Shown here piece after piece: positions 16,601 to 23,795 of a stretch of DNA of 42,952 nucleotides. Below the pieces are notes generated by a model. The model was not told where the DNA came from. It ran no database searches and worked only from the letters and a program-made list of their open reading frames with translations. Every line of letters starts with the position of its first letter. Position 1 is the stretch's first letter. Position numbers and translations under genes: made by a program. This DNA comes from Haloferax prahovense DSM 18310 (GTDB taxonomy: Archaea; Halobacteriota; Halobacteria; Halobacteriales; Haloferacaceae). The DNA lies in the NCBI RefSeq assembly GCF_000336815.1, contig NZ_AOLG01000056.1, positions 232 to 43,183 of the forward strand. Direction: 5' to 3'.

Positions 16601-18919
16601 ACCGCGATTCAGGCCGCGCTCGGCACGCTGACGCACTCTTCGCCGGGCGTCAGGCTCACCGCACTCCGCGTCCTGCCGTCGACGACGGACACGCGACAGG
16701 CGATTCTCGACAACGACCTCCTCAACGACGAGGACGGTCGGGTCGCCATGTGGGCGCTCGTCGCGCTCGCGCAGACGCCGTCCGACGACGCGTCCGGCGA
16801 GGCGGTCTACGAGATGATTAGCGCCGAATCGAACTATCAGGACACGGTCCTCGTCGACGCGGCGTCGCTCGCCGGCGCGACCCACGCCGACGGGTTCATC
16901 CCGGCGTACGAGGCCAACGAGGACACGAGCGACGGTGGGGACGACACCGGCGACCTGCCGAACCTCCTCGAAAACCCCTCGTTCGAGACGCCCGCCGGCG
17001 GCGACACCGGGGGTGACTCAGACCCGATGCCGGCCGGCTGGTCGACCACCCCGTACACCGGTTCACCGGAGTTCGCGTACGCCGAGACGGGCTACGAGGG
17101 TGACCGGAGCGTCCAAGTGTCGTCCACCGAGGGAGCCGACGCCTCGTGGAACACGACGGTCGCGGTCGACCCGAACACCGAGTACACTCTCTCCGCGTAC
17201 GTCAAGACCGATAGCGTCCAACTCGTCGACGGTACCTCGATCGGTGAGGGCCCGCTCGGGGCGACTATCAGCGTCGAGCAGATAGCGAACACGGACTCGG
17301 GAACCCAGTGGGACACAATTCCGTCCGGACTGACCGGCACCAACGACTGGACGGAGGTGAGCATCACCATCAACAGCGGCGACCTCGAAGAACTCCAGAT
17401 CAACTGCCTGTTCGGTGGCTACGGCGAGGCGACCGGCACGGCGTGGTTCGACAGCGTCTCGCTGACCGACCCCGACGGCACCGACGTGCTCTCGAACGGT
17501 TCCTTCGAAGAGAGCACCGGCAGCAGCGAGCCCGCGATGCCCGCCGACTGGACGACGAACACGTTCGCGGGCACCGCAGAGTACACCTACGCGGACGCGG
17601 GTCAAGACGGCAGCCAGAGCGTCCAAATCTCGTCCGCGGAGGGCGCGGACGCGGTCTGGCTCACCGACGGCATCTCGGTCCAGCCCGAGACGGAGTACAC
17701 CCTCAGCGGCTGGATAAAGACCGAGAACGTCCAGGTGAGCGACTCGGCCCGCGGTGCGCTGTTCAACGTCCACAGTACGGACTTCGAGACGGGCCCGCTG
17801 ACTGGCACCAACGACTGGACGGAGGTGAGCACCACGTTCACGACGGGTGCCGACACCACGACGGTCCAAATCAACTGCCTGTTCGGCGGCTACGGTAACG
17901 CGACCGGCACGGCGTGGTTCGATAACGTCTCGCTGACCGACCCTGACGGGAACAACGTCCTGCCGAACGCGTCGTTCGAAGAGGCCGCGAGCACCGACTC
18001 GTCGTCGGACCCCGAGGGCCCGGCGAACTGGGAGGGAACCACTTACGGCGGCACGGCTGAGTTCACCTACACCTCGGACGTGGCGCGGACGGGCGACTAC
18101 AGCGTCCGGGTCGACTCAACGGAGGGTGCGGACGCGTCGTGGACGCAGTTCCGCGACGACCTCGAACCGAACTCCGAGTACCGCTTCCGAGCGTGGGTCA
18201 AGACCTCGGACGACTTCAGCAACTCCGAGGACGGCTTCGGTGAAATCGGAAGCTCCTACGGCGTCACCATCAACATCCACTCACTCGGACAGGGCTCCGT
18301 CACGGACTACTACACGGACCCCGTCGAGGACTGGCAACTGCTCGAAACGACGTTCTCGACCGGCGCGTCGCCCGGCGAGTTCCAGTTCAACCTGTTGTTC
18401 GGCGGCTGGGGCAACGCCACCGGTACCGCGTGGTTCGACGACACCGAACTCAAGCGCATCGGCGGCTCCGGCAACGGGCTGGAACTCGTCTACGACCGCG
18501 TCACCGAACACGTCGAGGCGACCAGTGGTGACGGGAGCGACGACGGCGGCAGCGACGACGGCGGCAGCGACGTCATCCCGTCGGGGTCGACCATCGAACT
18601 CGAAGCCGAGAGCAACGAGGGCTGGACCGGCGTCTCGCCGTCCGGTATCGCGGACGCGACGAACCCGACGCTCACCCTCGAAGCCGGCGGCGAGTACACG
18701 GTCACGTGGACGAACCGCAACGGCGCGCCTCACAACTTCGAGGTCGTCAACGGCGACGACACCGTCGTGAACGACATCTCCACGTCGTACCTCGCGACGC
18801 AGGGCGAGTCACAGAGCGTCACGTTCACCGTCACCGACTCGATGGCGGAGTACGTCTGTCGCGCCCACAGCTTCCGGATGCGCGGCACCATCGAAATCGC
18901 GAGCTCGGGAGGTAACTGA
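13697..18919 (+). CDS. Giant Tat-secreted ThuA / PVC-type dehydrogenase-propeller / cupredoxin fusion
   Basis: This protein has 1740 residues. A Tat motif NRRNFMKVSG (24-33) directs export; no lipobox follows. Domain order: dockerin-like module YTNEESVIEGSGLADAISDW to about 110; cupredoxin-like domain 118-212; ThuA domain about 218-440 (VLMMGGPQGGSHNAPARQVQ, then GGGFIPIHSASACF); dehydrogenase propeller about 495-880 of the PVC/Pirellula membrane-bound type, with two DTDGDGQADE calcium-like loops and FIDWYNYIYQHNPTPGG; HEAT-like repeats about 890-1070; three CBM-like modules about 1090-1592, each ending near YGxATGTAWFDxVSLTDPDG; an Asp/Gly linker; and a C-terminal cupredoxin with copper ligands H1679, C1721, H1724, M1728. 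Bacterial relatives normally end in a CxxCH cytochrome c domain; none is present. The N-terminal cupredoxin has lost two ligands (I157 and A197 in place of His and Cys). I infer extracellular sugar oxidation with copper as electron relay. Confidence 0.85.
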   Translation: MTHDDDTTRESNPDDGDSEGLNINRRNFMKVSGVGAANFLGASGVAQAKQLTTDDTIRLVATEGDILAAYTNEESVIEGSGLADAISDWRQGDLTTNSLLKGINSWRNGTEIETSADSFSWVATAPSEMEDTTNPTLVMHEGEEYEIELSNAMDEDITFMLADPTGEVMESFSTMQGSGDSQTVSFTAESSMAMYYAEEHPEEMRGSVEITPPPAEDNISVLMMGGPQGGSHNAPARQVQLTEYMLDRGIEVQYTDRLADLEPDVLHRYDAWIMMDNRGANYGQELTPEQEQSIVEFVENGGGFIPIHSASACFTGSDAYMNLVGGQFAAHNFGEMTTSFAQPSHPILSTLDPITVEDETYRHMNLNDDINVLAYAQFPDGDSIPEYDDGREQGEPWSWTRTQGDGRIFYTAWGHGRAPWATDGFKALIENAIRWVTKNEDTIAEDTKVLNDLEFIDADIPYYPPPEGSLLAPEVPEEVGSGTSWNKMQRALNPSETVRRTITPEGFDLKPFVTEGDLPDDAKGNILDAKFDAQGRVWLSVTRDYPNELGQDRDKIVVCEDTDGDGQADEFTIFADGLSVPVSMVVVEDGVVVADLDDPSESGKMVHLVDTDGDGQADERNVLFSGFGNGDTHAGPNELAHGIDNWIWGQVGYGGFSGNIAGEERNFSSSVYRFKLEDGSVTDFEIVGALPGNQAGLGFTEEGLAFGSAATSGRPSNYFAIPHQYYDLIEGTGPNDFGAASDSNRFLPVTDRVRQVDLHGGYTAATGHTIYTAREYPQKYWNNTGFVGDGTGHILGSFFLSQDGAGYNTHYAHNIAGGTDAWFAPSYSSVGPDGMLWFIDWYNYIYQHNPTPGGFENGPGNAYMTEVRDHATARLFRVVYGDDDGYEPTDLADASVSELVDTLSSTNMFWRRTAQRLLVERNETGALSSLVDLVTTETLDEINLDPAAIHALWTMHGLGALDADTGNSTAIQAALGTLTHSSPGVRLTALRVLPSTTDTRQAILDNDLLNDEDGRVAMWALVALAQTPSDDASGEAVYEMISAESNYQDTVLVDAASLAGATHADGFIPAYEANEDTSDGGDDTGDLPNLLENPSFETPAGGDTGGDSDPMPAGWSTTPYTGSPEFAYAETGYEGDRSVQVSSTEGADASWNTTVAVDPNTEYTLSAYVKTDSVQLVDGTSIGEGPLGATISVEQIANTDSGTQWDTIPSGLTGTNDWTEVSITINSGDLEELQINCLFGGYGEATGTAWFDSVSLTDPDGTDVLSNGSFEESTGSSEPAMPADWTTNTFAGTAEYTYADAGQDGSQSVQISSAEGADAVWLTDGISVQPETEYTLSGWIKTENVQVSDSARGALFNVHSTDFETGPLTGTNDWTEVSTTFTTGADTTTVQINCLFGGYGNATGTAWFDNVSLTDPDGNNVLPNASFEEAASTDSSSDPEGPANWEGTTYGGTAEFTYTSDVARTGDYSVRVDSTEGADASWTQFRDDLEPNSEYRFRAWVKTSDDFSNSEDGFGEIGSSYGVTINIHSLGQGSVTDYYTDPVEDWQLLETTFSTGASPGEFQFNLLFGGWGNATGTAWFDDTELKRIGGSGNGLELVYDRVTEHVEATSGDGSDDGGSDDGGSDVIPSGSTIELEAESNEGWTGVSPSGIADATNPTLTLEAGGEYTVTWTNRNGAPHNFEVVNGDDTVVNDISTSYLATQGESQSVTFTVTDSMAEYVCRAHSFRMRGTIEIASSGGN

Positions 18920-19036
18920 GCGGGCGAGACGCGTTCCGACCGCGGTCCGTGGCGTCTTTTCTTTCGTATCGAACTTGAGCCGAGCGACGCGGAAAATCAG
19001 CACTTCGGGCGCGTCGCGGCGATGCCCGGACTACAC

Positions 19037-20437
19037 CTACACCTGCGGGCCGGCGAACAGCGACGGGCGCTCGAACGCGAGCGACACGTCGTCAGCGATG
19101 CCGAGCAGGTCCGCGACCGTCGGGGCGAACCGCCGGGCGTCGACGATTCGGTCGGACGAGCCGTCGGGGGCCGCCGGCCCGCCGAAGCCGTAGAAGCCGC
19201 GCGTCTCGGGGTCGACGCGACCGTGCGACCCGGACACCTTCGTCGGGTCGAGCGTCACGAGCCCTTCGTCGCCGAGAAACAGTTCGCACGGGTCGAAGCC
19301 GGGCTTGGCGTGGATGTCCATCTCCGTCGCGTACGACGGCGCGTCGGCGTCGTCGGTCCACCAGTAGTACTGGAACCACGCGTCCGCGTCGGCGACGGCG
19401 ACGAGGTCGCCGGCGTTCGGGTGGTTCGCGTCGCCCCGCGCTTCGCCTTCGACCACGGCGTCGACGCCGGGGAGCGATTCGAGAACCTCTCGGGCGGCCG
19501 CCGGCCGGTCGGTGTACACGTGCGCGATTTGGTGGTCGACCATCGCGAACGCCGACGACGCGGCGATATCGACCTCCTCGCCGCCCTCGCCGTCGTCGCG
19601 CACCGAGAGCAGCCCCGCGTCGCGGAGCGCCCGGTTCGGGAACGCCGGCGTGTCGACCGCGTTGAAGCCGTACTCGTTGACGACGCCGACCGCCGTTTCG
19701 GACCAACGGGGCGTCGCTTCGAGCCAGTCGAGGAACTCGCCGACGAGGTCGTCGACGACGCCGACGGCCTCCCGAAGTTCCGGGGAGTCGGGACCGTGCC
19801 GCTGCGCGTCGTAGTCGAGGTGCGGCACGTACACCCACAGCAGGTCCGGGTCGTACCGCGCTATCGACTCCCGCGCGGTCGCGAGAATCCACTCGCTGCT
19901 GCGCTCGTCGGCGACCGGCCCCCAGTAGTTGTGCAGCGGGAAGTGGCCGTACTCCTCGCGGAGGTCGTCGTAGAACTCGTCGGGATTCGTCCAGCAGTCC
20001 ATCTCCATGAGGTTGTTGTCCTCGTCTTCGATGGGCGACGGCGTGACGGCCACGTCGGCGCTCGTGCCGATGAGGTGTTGGAAGAACAGCGCGCCCGTCG
20101 TGAGGCCCGCCTCGTCGCTCGCGGCCTCCCACAGCCGCGTTCGCGTTCCTCGGTCACGCTCCCAGAACTCGGCGACCTGTCGGTCGCGGTCGAACTCGCC
20201 GCTGGACACGTCGCCGTGGGCGGCGGGCGACTGCCCGGTCGAGAGGGTCGTCTGTGCGGGCACCGTGACGCTCGGAAACGGCGGTTCGAGCGCCCCGGAC
20301 GGCTTTCCGGCAAGTAGGTCGGCGATATTCGGTGCCAATCCCTCGTCGAGATGTTCTTGTTGGAGTCCGACGACGTCGAGGACGACGACGCGCCCGGCAC
20401 CGGACGCGGTCGCGTCCGAGGTCCTTCGAGCCGTCAC
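19037..20437 (-). CDS. Alkaline-phosphatase-superfamily hydrolase (nucleotide-pyrophosphatase-like, EboF-type)
   Basis: This 466-residue protein of the type-I phosphodiesterase/nucleotide-pyrophosphatase fold starts at a GTG (20437) whose GTGA overlaps the stop of the Ino1-like gene. Landmarks are VVVLDVVGL (metal-ligand Asp of strand 1), FPSVTVPAQTTLSTGQSPAAHG (nucleophile Thr in SVTVPAQTT), YVPHLDYDAQRHGPDSPE (Asp/His metal ligands) and GSHGRVDPETRGFYGFG with the final His. The expected SDHG metal motif is replaced by VVNEYGF, so the second metal site is unusual. There is no signal peptide. Together with the Ino1-like, TatD-like, TIM-barrel and UbiA genes, it corresponds to EboF of the bacterial ebo/EDB cluster. 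A cytosolic phosphoester hydrolase acting on a cyclitol phosphate is an inference. Confidence 0.85.
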   Translation of the reverse strand: MTARRTSDATASGAGRVVVLDVVGLQQEHLDEGLAPNIADLLAGKPSGALEPPFPSVTVPAQTTLSTGQSPAAHGDVSSGEFDRDRQVAEFWERDRGTRTRLWEAASDEAGLTTGALFFQHLIGTSADVAVTPSPIEDEDNNLMEMDCWTNPDEFYDDLREEYGHFPLHNYWGPVADERSSEWILATARESIARYDPDLLWVYVPHLDYDAQRHGPDSPELREAVGVVDDLVGEFLDWLEATPRWSETAVGVVNEYGFNAVDTPAFPNRALRDAGLLSVRDDGEGGEEVDIAASSAFAMVDHQIAHVYTDRPAAAREVLESLPGVDAVVEGEARGDANHPNAGDLVAVADADAWFQYYWWTDDADAPSYATEMDIHAKPGFDPCELFLGDEGLVTLDPTKVSGSHGRVDPETRGFYGFGGPAAPDGSSDRIVDARRFAPTVADLLGIADDVSLAFERPSLFAGPQV

Positions 20438-21630
20438 GTTCCCTCCGCGTGGCGCTCCGCGTAGTCGTAGAGGAGTCGGAACTGTTCGGACAGTTCGTGT
20501 CTGTCGACGCCCTCGGGGGACTTGAAGAAGGACGCGAGGTGCGGCATCGTCCCGCCCTCGCCGCGCTCGTCGGCGAAGGCGGCCAGCCGGACCATGTCGA
20601 GGACGAGCGGGGCGGCGAGCGCCGAGTCGGCCCCCTCCCACGTGAACTGCATCTTCATCTTCGTCCCGAGGAAGCCCTCGAAGTGGACGTGGTCCCACGC
20701 GGTCTTCCAGTCGCCGAGCGACGGCGTGTAGTCGATGCGGACGGCGTTGTGGGTCTCGTACCCGAGGATGTCGTCCAGCAGGCTGCCCTTGCTCTCGATC
20801 TTCCCCGCCTTGTTGGCGTCGTCTTCGAGGACGAGACCGTCGCTGTTGCCGAGGATGTTGTGACCCTCCCACGAGAGGACGCGCAGGTTCCGCCCCGCGA
20901 ACATCGGCCCGAGCGCGGACTTCATCAGCGTCTCGCCGGTTTTCCCGTCGCGGCCCATGTGCGGCACCTCGTTTCGCTCCGCGAGTTCGCGGAGCCCACC
21001 GAGCGAAGAGCCGGTACTGGGGGTGAAGTTGATGTACGGGTGGCCGTCGAGGAGCGCCGCGTACGCGTACAGGGCGCTCGCGGGGAGGTTCGGGTCGTCG
21101 CGCTCGACCGCCGTCTCGAACGCCGCCAGCGTGTCGTAGTCGCCGGGCGTCGGAATCGGCGGCTCGGTCGACGCGGCGTTCACGACGACCAGTCGGTCGA
21201 CGTCCTGCGAGTCGGCGAAGGCGGCGTAGTCGGCCCGTATCTCCTCGACGATGTCGGCGACGGCCACGTCGTTACTCTCCGTCTCCGAGGACATCCCCTC
21301 GACCGCCTCGCCGCACCGGCGCGCGGTTCCGAGTTCGACGCGCTCGTCGATTTCGCGGAGGTCCTCGCGGACCGCGTCGAGGGTGTCGGGTGCCACGACG
21401 CCGCCGTGGCCCGCCATCTCCTCGGCGGTCTCCTCGATTCGCTGGGCCCGGATGTCGTGGCCCCCGAACACGAGGTCGTCGACGGCGGGGAGGTCCAGCG
21501 CGGCCACCGGTTCGTTGGCCGTCACCATCCCGGTCGTGTCCGCGACGCCGCGGGCGATTGCGCGCGCGCCGGTCATCGAGACGCTCGCGACGTTACCTCT
21601 GGCTCCGATAATCCAAACTCCGACTGTCAT
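20434..21630 (-). CDS. Inositol-1-phosphate-synthase-family protein (Ino1-like cyclase)
   Basis: This 398-residue protein of the myo-inositol-1-phosphate synthase superfamily converts, in characterised members, glucose 6-phosphate to inositol phosphate by NAD-dependent cyclisation. The N-terminal Rossmann loop is VGVWIIGARGNVASVS. The family core follows: NFTPSTGSSLGGLRELAE (about 198-215), VPHMGRDGKTGETLMKSALGPMF (about 219-241), GHNILGNSDGLVLEDDANKAGKIESKG (about 254-280) and WDHVHFEGFLGTKMKMQFTWEG (about 312-333), carrying the conserved lysines. It is shorter than eukaryotic enzymes, as is usual in prokaryotes. It is translationally coupled to the phosphatase-like gene downstream. In the ebo-like cluster it takes the place of EboD, a dehydroquinate-synthase-like cyclase. 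The precise product is unknown; inositol phosphate for archaeal lipids is the main alternative. Confidence 0.87.
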   Translation of the reverse strand: MTVGVWIIGARGNVASVSMTGARAIARGVADTTGMVTANEPVAALDLPAVDDLVFGGHDIRAQRIEETAEEMAGHGGVVAPDTLDAVREDLREIDERVELGTARRCGEAVEGMSSETESNDVAVADIVEEIRADYAAFADSQDVDRLVVVNAASTEPPIPTPGDYDTLAAFETAVERDDPNLPASALYAYAALLDGHPYINFTPSTGSSLGGLRELAERNEVPHMGRDGKTGETLMKSALGPMFAGRNLRVLSWEGHNILGNSDGLVLEDDANKAGKIESKGSLLDDILGYETHNAVRIDYTPSLGDWKTAWDHVHFEGFLGTKMKMQFTWEGADSALAAPLVLDMVRLAAFADERGEGGTMPHLASFFKSPEGVDRHELSEQFRLLYDYAERHAEGT

Positions 21631-21710
21631 CGACTCACGATTGCGGTGTGCGATGAAGAATCTTGTCCTTCAATCATGTTGTTTCTGTGTCGGTCCCGGT
21701 TGGAGGGAAC

Positions 21711-21920
21711 TCACCAGTCGCGGGAGGTGTCAGCGTCCCGTCTGTCGAGTTGGTCGCCGTGTTTGCTGAAGTCGAGGTTCCGGTCGAGGACCGTCTCTTC
21801 GGGGTGCCGCCACGTCTCGTCGCAGTCGACGCAGCGCCACTCCTCGTAGGGGCGACCCTCCTCGGGAGTGACGCGGTTCGATTCTATCGGCTCGCCGCAG
21901 AACGGGCAGTGTTCCGGCAT
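21711..21920 (-). CDS. Zinc-ribbon micro-protein (CPxCG type)
   Basis: This 69-residue acidic protein has CPFCG near residue 5 and CVDCDETW around residues 30-37, giving a four-cysteine zinc ribbon; the rest is highly charged (EETVLDRNLDFSKHGDQLD). Haloarchaea encode many such zinc-finger micro-proteins, some with roles in growth or biofilm. The ATG at 21920 lies about 26 nt after a TATA-like CTATTTACT (21942-21950, minus strand), so the mRNA looks leaderless. It is the first gene of the minus-strand set, 80 bp before the Ino1-like gene, and may be cotranscribed with the Ino1-like and phosphatase-like genes. Confidence 0.8.
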   Translation of the reverse strand: MPEHCPFCGEPIESNRVTPEEGRPYEEWRCVDCDETWRHPEETVLDRNLDFSKHGDQLDRRDADTSRDW

Positions 21921-22064
21921 GTGACTACGGGGTCGGCGCGGACGAGTAAATAGCTGTCTCCGCCGTCGGTCGCGGCCGCTGCGGTCGGGCGGTGCGCGCT
22001 CGTCCCGCGGCCGTCACCGAATCCACCGAAACAATGATTAACTACCATCAGAGAGGTAGGTCAC
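21921..22064. promoter_or_regulatory. Divergent promoter region of the ebo-like cluster
   Basis: The 144-bp gap has a TATA-like box for each direction: CTATTTACT (minus strand, 21942-21950) before the zinc-ribbon gene and GATTAACT (22036-22043) before the TatD-like gene. Both lie about 22-30 nt from the start codons. GAGAGGTAGG at 22051-22060 could also serve as a ribosome-binding site for the TatD-like gene. The arrangement lets both arms be controlled from one site. Confidence 0.4.
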
Positions 22065-22871
22065 ATGTCGATACCAATTATCGACCCGCACATGCACATG
22101 GTGTCTCGCTCGACGAGCGACTACGAGCGCGCCCGGCTTGCGGGCGTGGAATGTTGCGTCGAACCCGCGTTCTGGAGCGGGACGGACAAGCAACACGCGG
22201 CGTCGTTCTTCGACTACTTCGAACAGATAATCGAGTTCGAGACCGACCGGGCGGAGCGGGCGGCGGGCATCGACCACTACGTCACCGTCGGCCTCGAACC
22301 GAAGGAGGCGAACTACCCCGAGATGGCGGAGGCGGTGATGGACGGGCTCCCCGAGTACCTCGACCGCGATCACGTCGTCGGGCTCGGCGAAATCGGCCTC
22401 GACCAGGGGACAGAAGCCGAGGAGTACGCGTTCAGACGACAGCTCAGAATGGCGGAAGAGCGCGAACTGCCGGTCATCATCCACACCCCGCACACCCAGA
22501 AGCCAGAGGGAACCGAGCGACTCGTCGAGATGATTCAGGACGAAGACGTGACCGAAGAGCGAATCGTCATCGACCACAACACCGAGAACACGGTCGATAT
22601 CTCGCTGCAGACCGACTGTTGGCTCGGCTTCACCCTCTACCCCGGAAAGATAGACGCCGAGACGACCATCGACATCCTCGAGGAGTACGGCACCGACAAG
22701 ATGCTGCTCAACAGCGCCGCCGACTGGGACCCGTCTGACCCGCTCGCGGTCCCGAAGGCCCGAGACAAGATGCTCGACCGCGGCTGGGACCGAGACGAGG
22801 TCCGGAAGGTCGTCTACGACAACCCCCGGGAGTTCTTCGGCCAGTCGCCGAACTTCCACTACGAGGTGTGA
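22065..22871 (+). CDS. TatD-like metal-dependent hydrolase (EboB-type)
   Basis: This 268-residue TIM-barrel hydrolase of the amidohydrolase/TatD superfamily shows IDPHMHM near residue 7 (HxH metal site), VGLGEIGLDQG (about 105-115, bridging Glu), VIIHTPHTQKPEG (about 138-150, metal His) and IVIDHNTENT (about 167-176, metal His). LLNSAADWDPSDP (about 215-227) gives the catalytic Asp, in place of the ETDAP of true TatD nucleases. That divergence and the neighbours argue for a small-molecule substrate. The stop is 3 bases before the next start, so it is coupled to the TIM-barrel gene that follows. In bacterial ebo clusters the corresponding gene is eboB. Confidence 0.87.
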   Translation: MSIPIIDPHMHMVSRSTSDYERARLAGVECCVEPAFWSGTDKQHAASFFDYFEQIIEFETDRAERAAGIDHYVTVGLEPKEANYPEMAEAVMDGLPEYLDRDHVVGLGEIGLDQGTEAEEYAFRRQLRMAEERELPVIIHTPHTQKPEGTERLVEMIQDEDVTEERIVIDHNTENTVDISLQTDCWLGFTLYPGKIDAETTIDILEEYGTDKMLLNSAADWDPSDPLAVPKARDKMLDRGWDRDEVRKVVYDNPREFFGQSPNFHYEV

Positions 22872-22874
22872 CCG

Positions 22875-23750
22875 ATGGAGTTTGGCTTCTCGATGAACGC
22901 GTTCCGGCAGCGAACGCTTACCGAAGGCGTCGAAGCAATCGCCGACGCCGGCTACGACGGCGTCGAAATCCTGCTTGACGACCCGCACCTGTTCCCGGGG
23001 ACGGCCGACGGCGACGACCTCGAACGCGCTCGCTCGCTCCTCGACGACTGCGGCATCGACGTCAGCAACTGTAACGCCTTCATGCTCAGCGCCATCGAGC
23101 CCTCCGCGGAGAGTCGGGCGGCGACGTTCAACCGCGACACCGAGGCGTTCCACCACCCCTCGTTCGTCGAACTCGCGGCCGAGGACCGACAGGCGCGGGT
23201 CGACCACACGAAGAACGCGCTCGCCACCGCGGCCGCGCTCGGCTCGGAGAGCATCTCGATTCCGCCGGGCGGCCCGGTCCCGGAACGCATGTCGCGGGCG
23301 GACGCGCTCGACGCGTTCGTCTGGGGGCTCCGCGACGTCGCCGACGCCGCGGAGAAACTCGGCGTCGACGTGCTGGTCGAACCCGAACCGCACCTGCTCA
23401 TCGAGACCTCCGAGGACTTCCTCGACCTCGTCGACCGCGTGGACTCTCCCCGAATCGGCTGTAACTTCGACGCGGGACACTTCTACTCGGTCGGCGAGGA
23501 CCCGGTCGAACTGGTGGAGCCGCTCGCGCCCCACACGCCGCACTACCACCTCGAAGACATCCCGGGCGACCGCACCCACGAGCACACCCAACTCGGCGAG
23601 GGTGCGATGGACATCGACGGCTTCCTCGAAGCGGTCGAAGCGACCGGCTACGACGGCTACGTCACGGTCGAACTGTACCCCTACCAGGAGACCGCGGCGG
23701 AGACGGCCCGAACCGCGATGGAGTACCTCGAAGCCCATGGGTGGGCCTGA
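22875..23750 (+). CDS. Xylose-isomerase-like TIM-barrel protein (EboE-type), copy 1
   Basis: This 291-residue sugar-phosphate isomerase/epimerase-superfamily protein (AP_endonuc_2 fold) begins MEFGFSMNAFRQRTLTEGVE and continues AGYDGVEILLDDPHLFPG. Metal ligands can be read at strand ends: Glu in VEPEPH (about 173-178), Asp/His in CNFDAGHFY (about 197-205), His in HYHLEDIPGD (about 223-232) and Glu in YVTVELYPYQE (about 257-267). The family isomerises or epimerises sugars or cyclitols, or opens rings. It lies in an operon between the TatD-like and UbiA-like genes, and a paralogue follows UbiA at 24846-25697. Substrate unknown. Confidence 0.88.
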   Translation: MEFGFSMNAFRQRTLTEGVEAIADAGYDGVEILLDDPHLFPGTADGDDLERARSLLDDCGIDVSNCNAFMLSAIEPSAESRAATFNRDTEAFHHPSFVELAAEDRQARVDHTKNALATAAALGSESISIPPGGPVPERMSRADALDAFVWGLRDVADAAEKLGVDVLVEPEPHLLIETSEDFLDLVDRVDSPRIGCNFDAGHFYSVGEDPVELVEPLAPHTPHYHLEDIPGDRTHEHTQLGEGAMDIDGFLEAVEATGYDGYVTVELYPYQETAAETARTAMEYLEAHGWA

Positions 23751-23795
23751 CCGCGCGGGTCGGAAACGAGAGCCGGACCGACCGACGAACCGACG

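Noticed and set aside
15722..16885. 387-codon minus-strand frame inside the ThuA giant
   Set aside because: Antisense shadow of the propeller and HEAT-like region.
22038..23738. 566-codon minus-strand frame opposite the TatD-like and TIM-barrel genes
   Set aside because: Typical GC-rich antisense frame; no motifs, while the plus-strand frames carry complete active sites.
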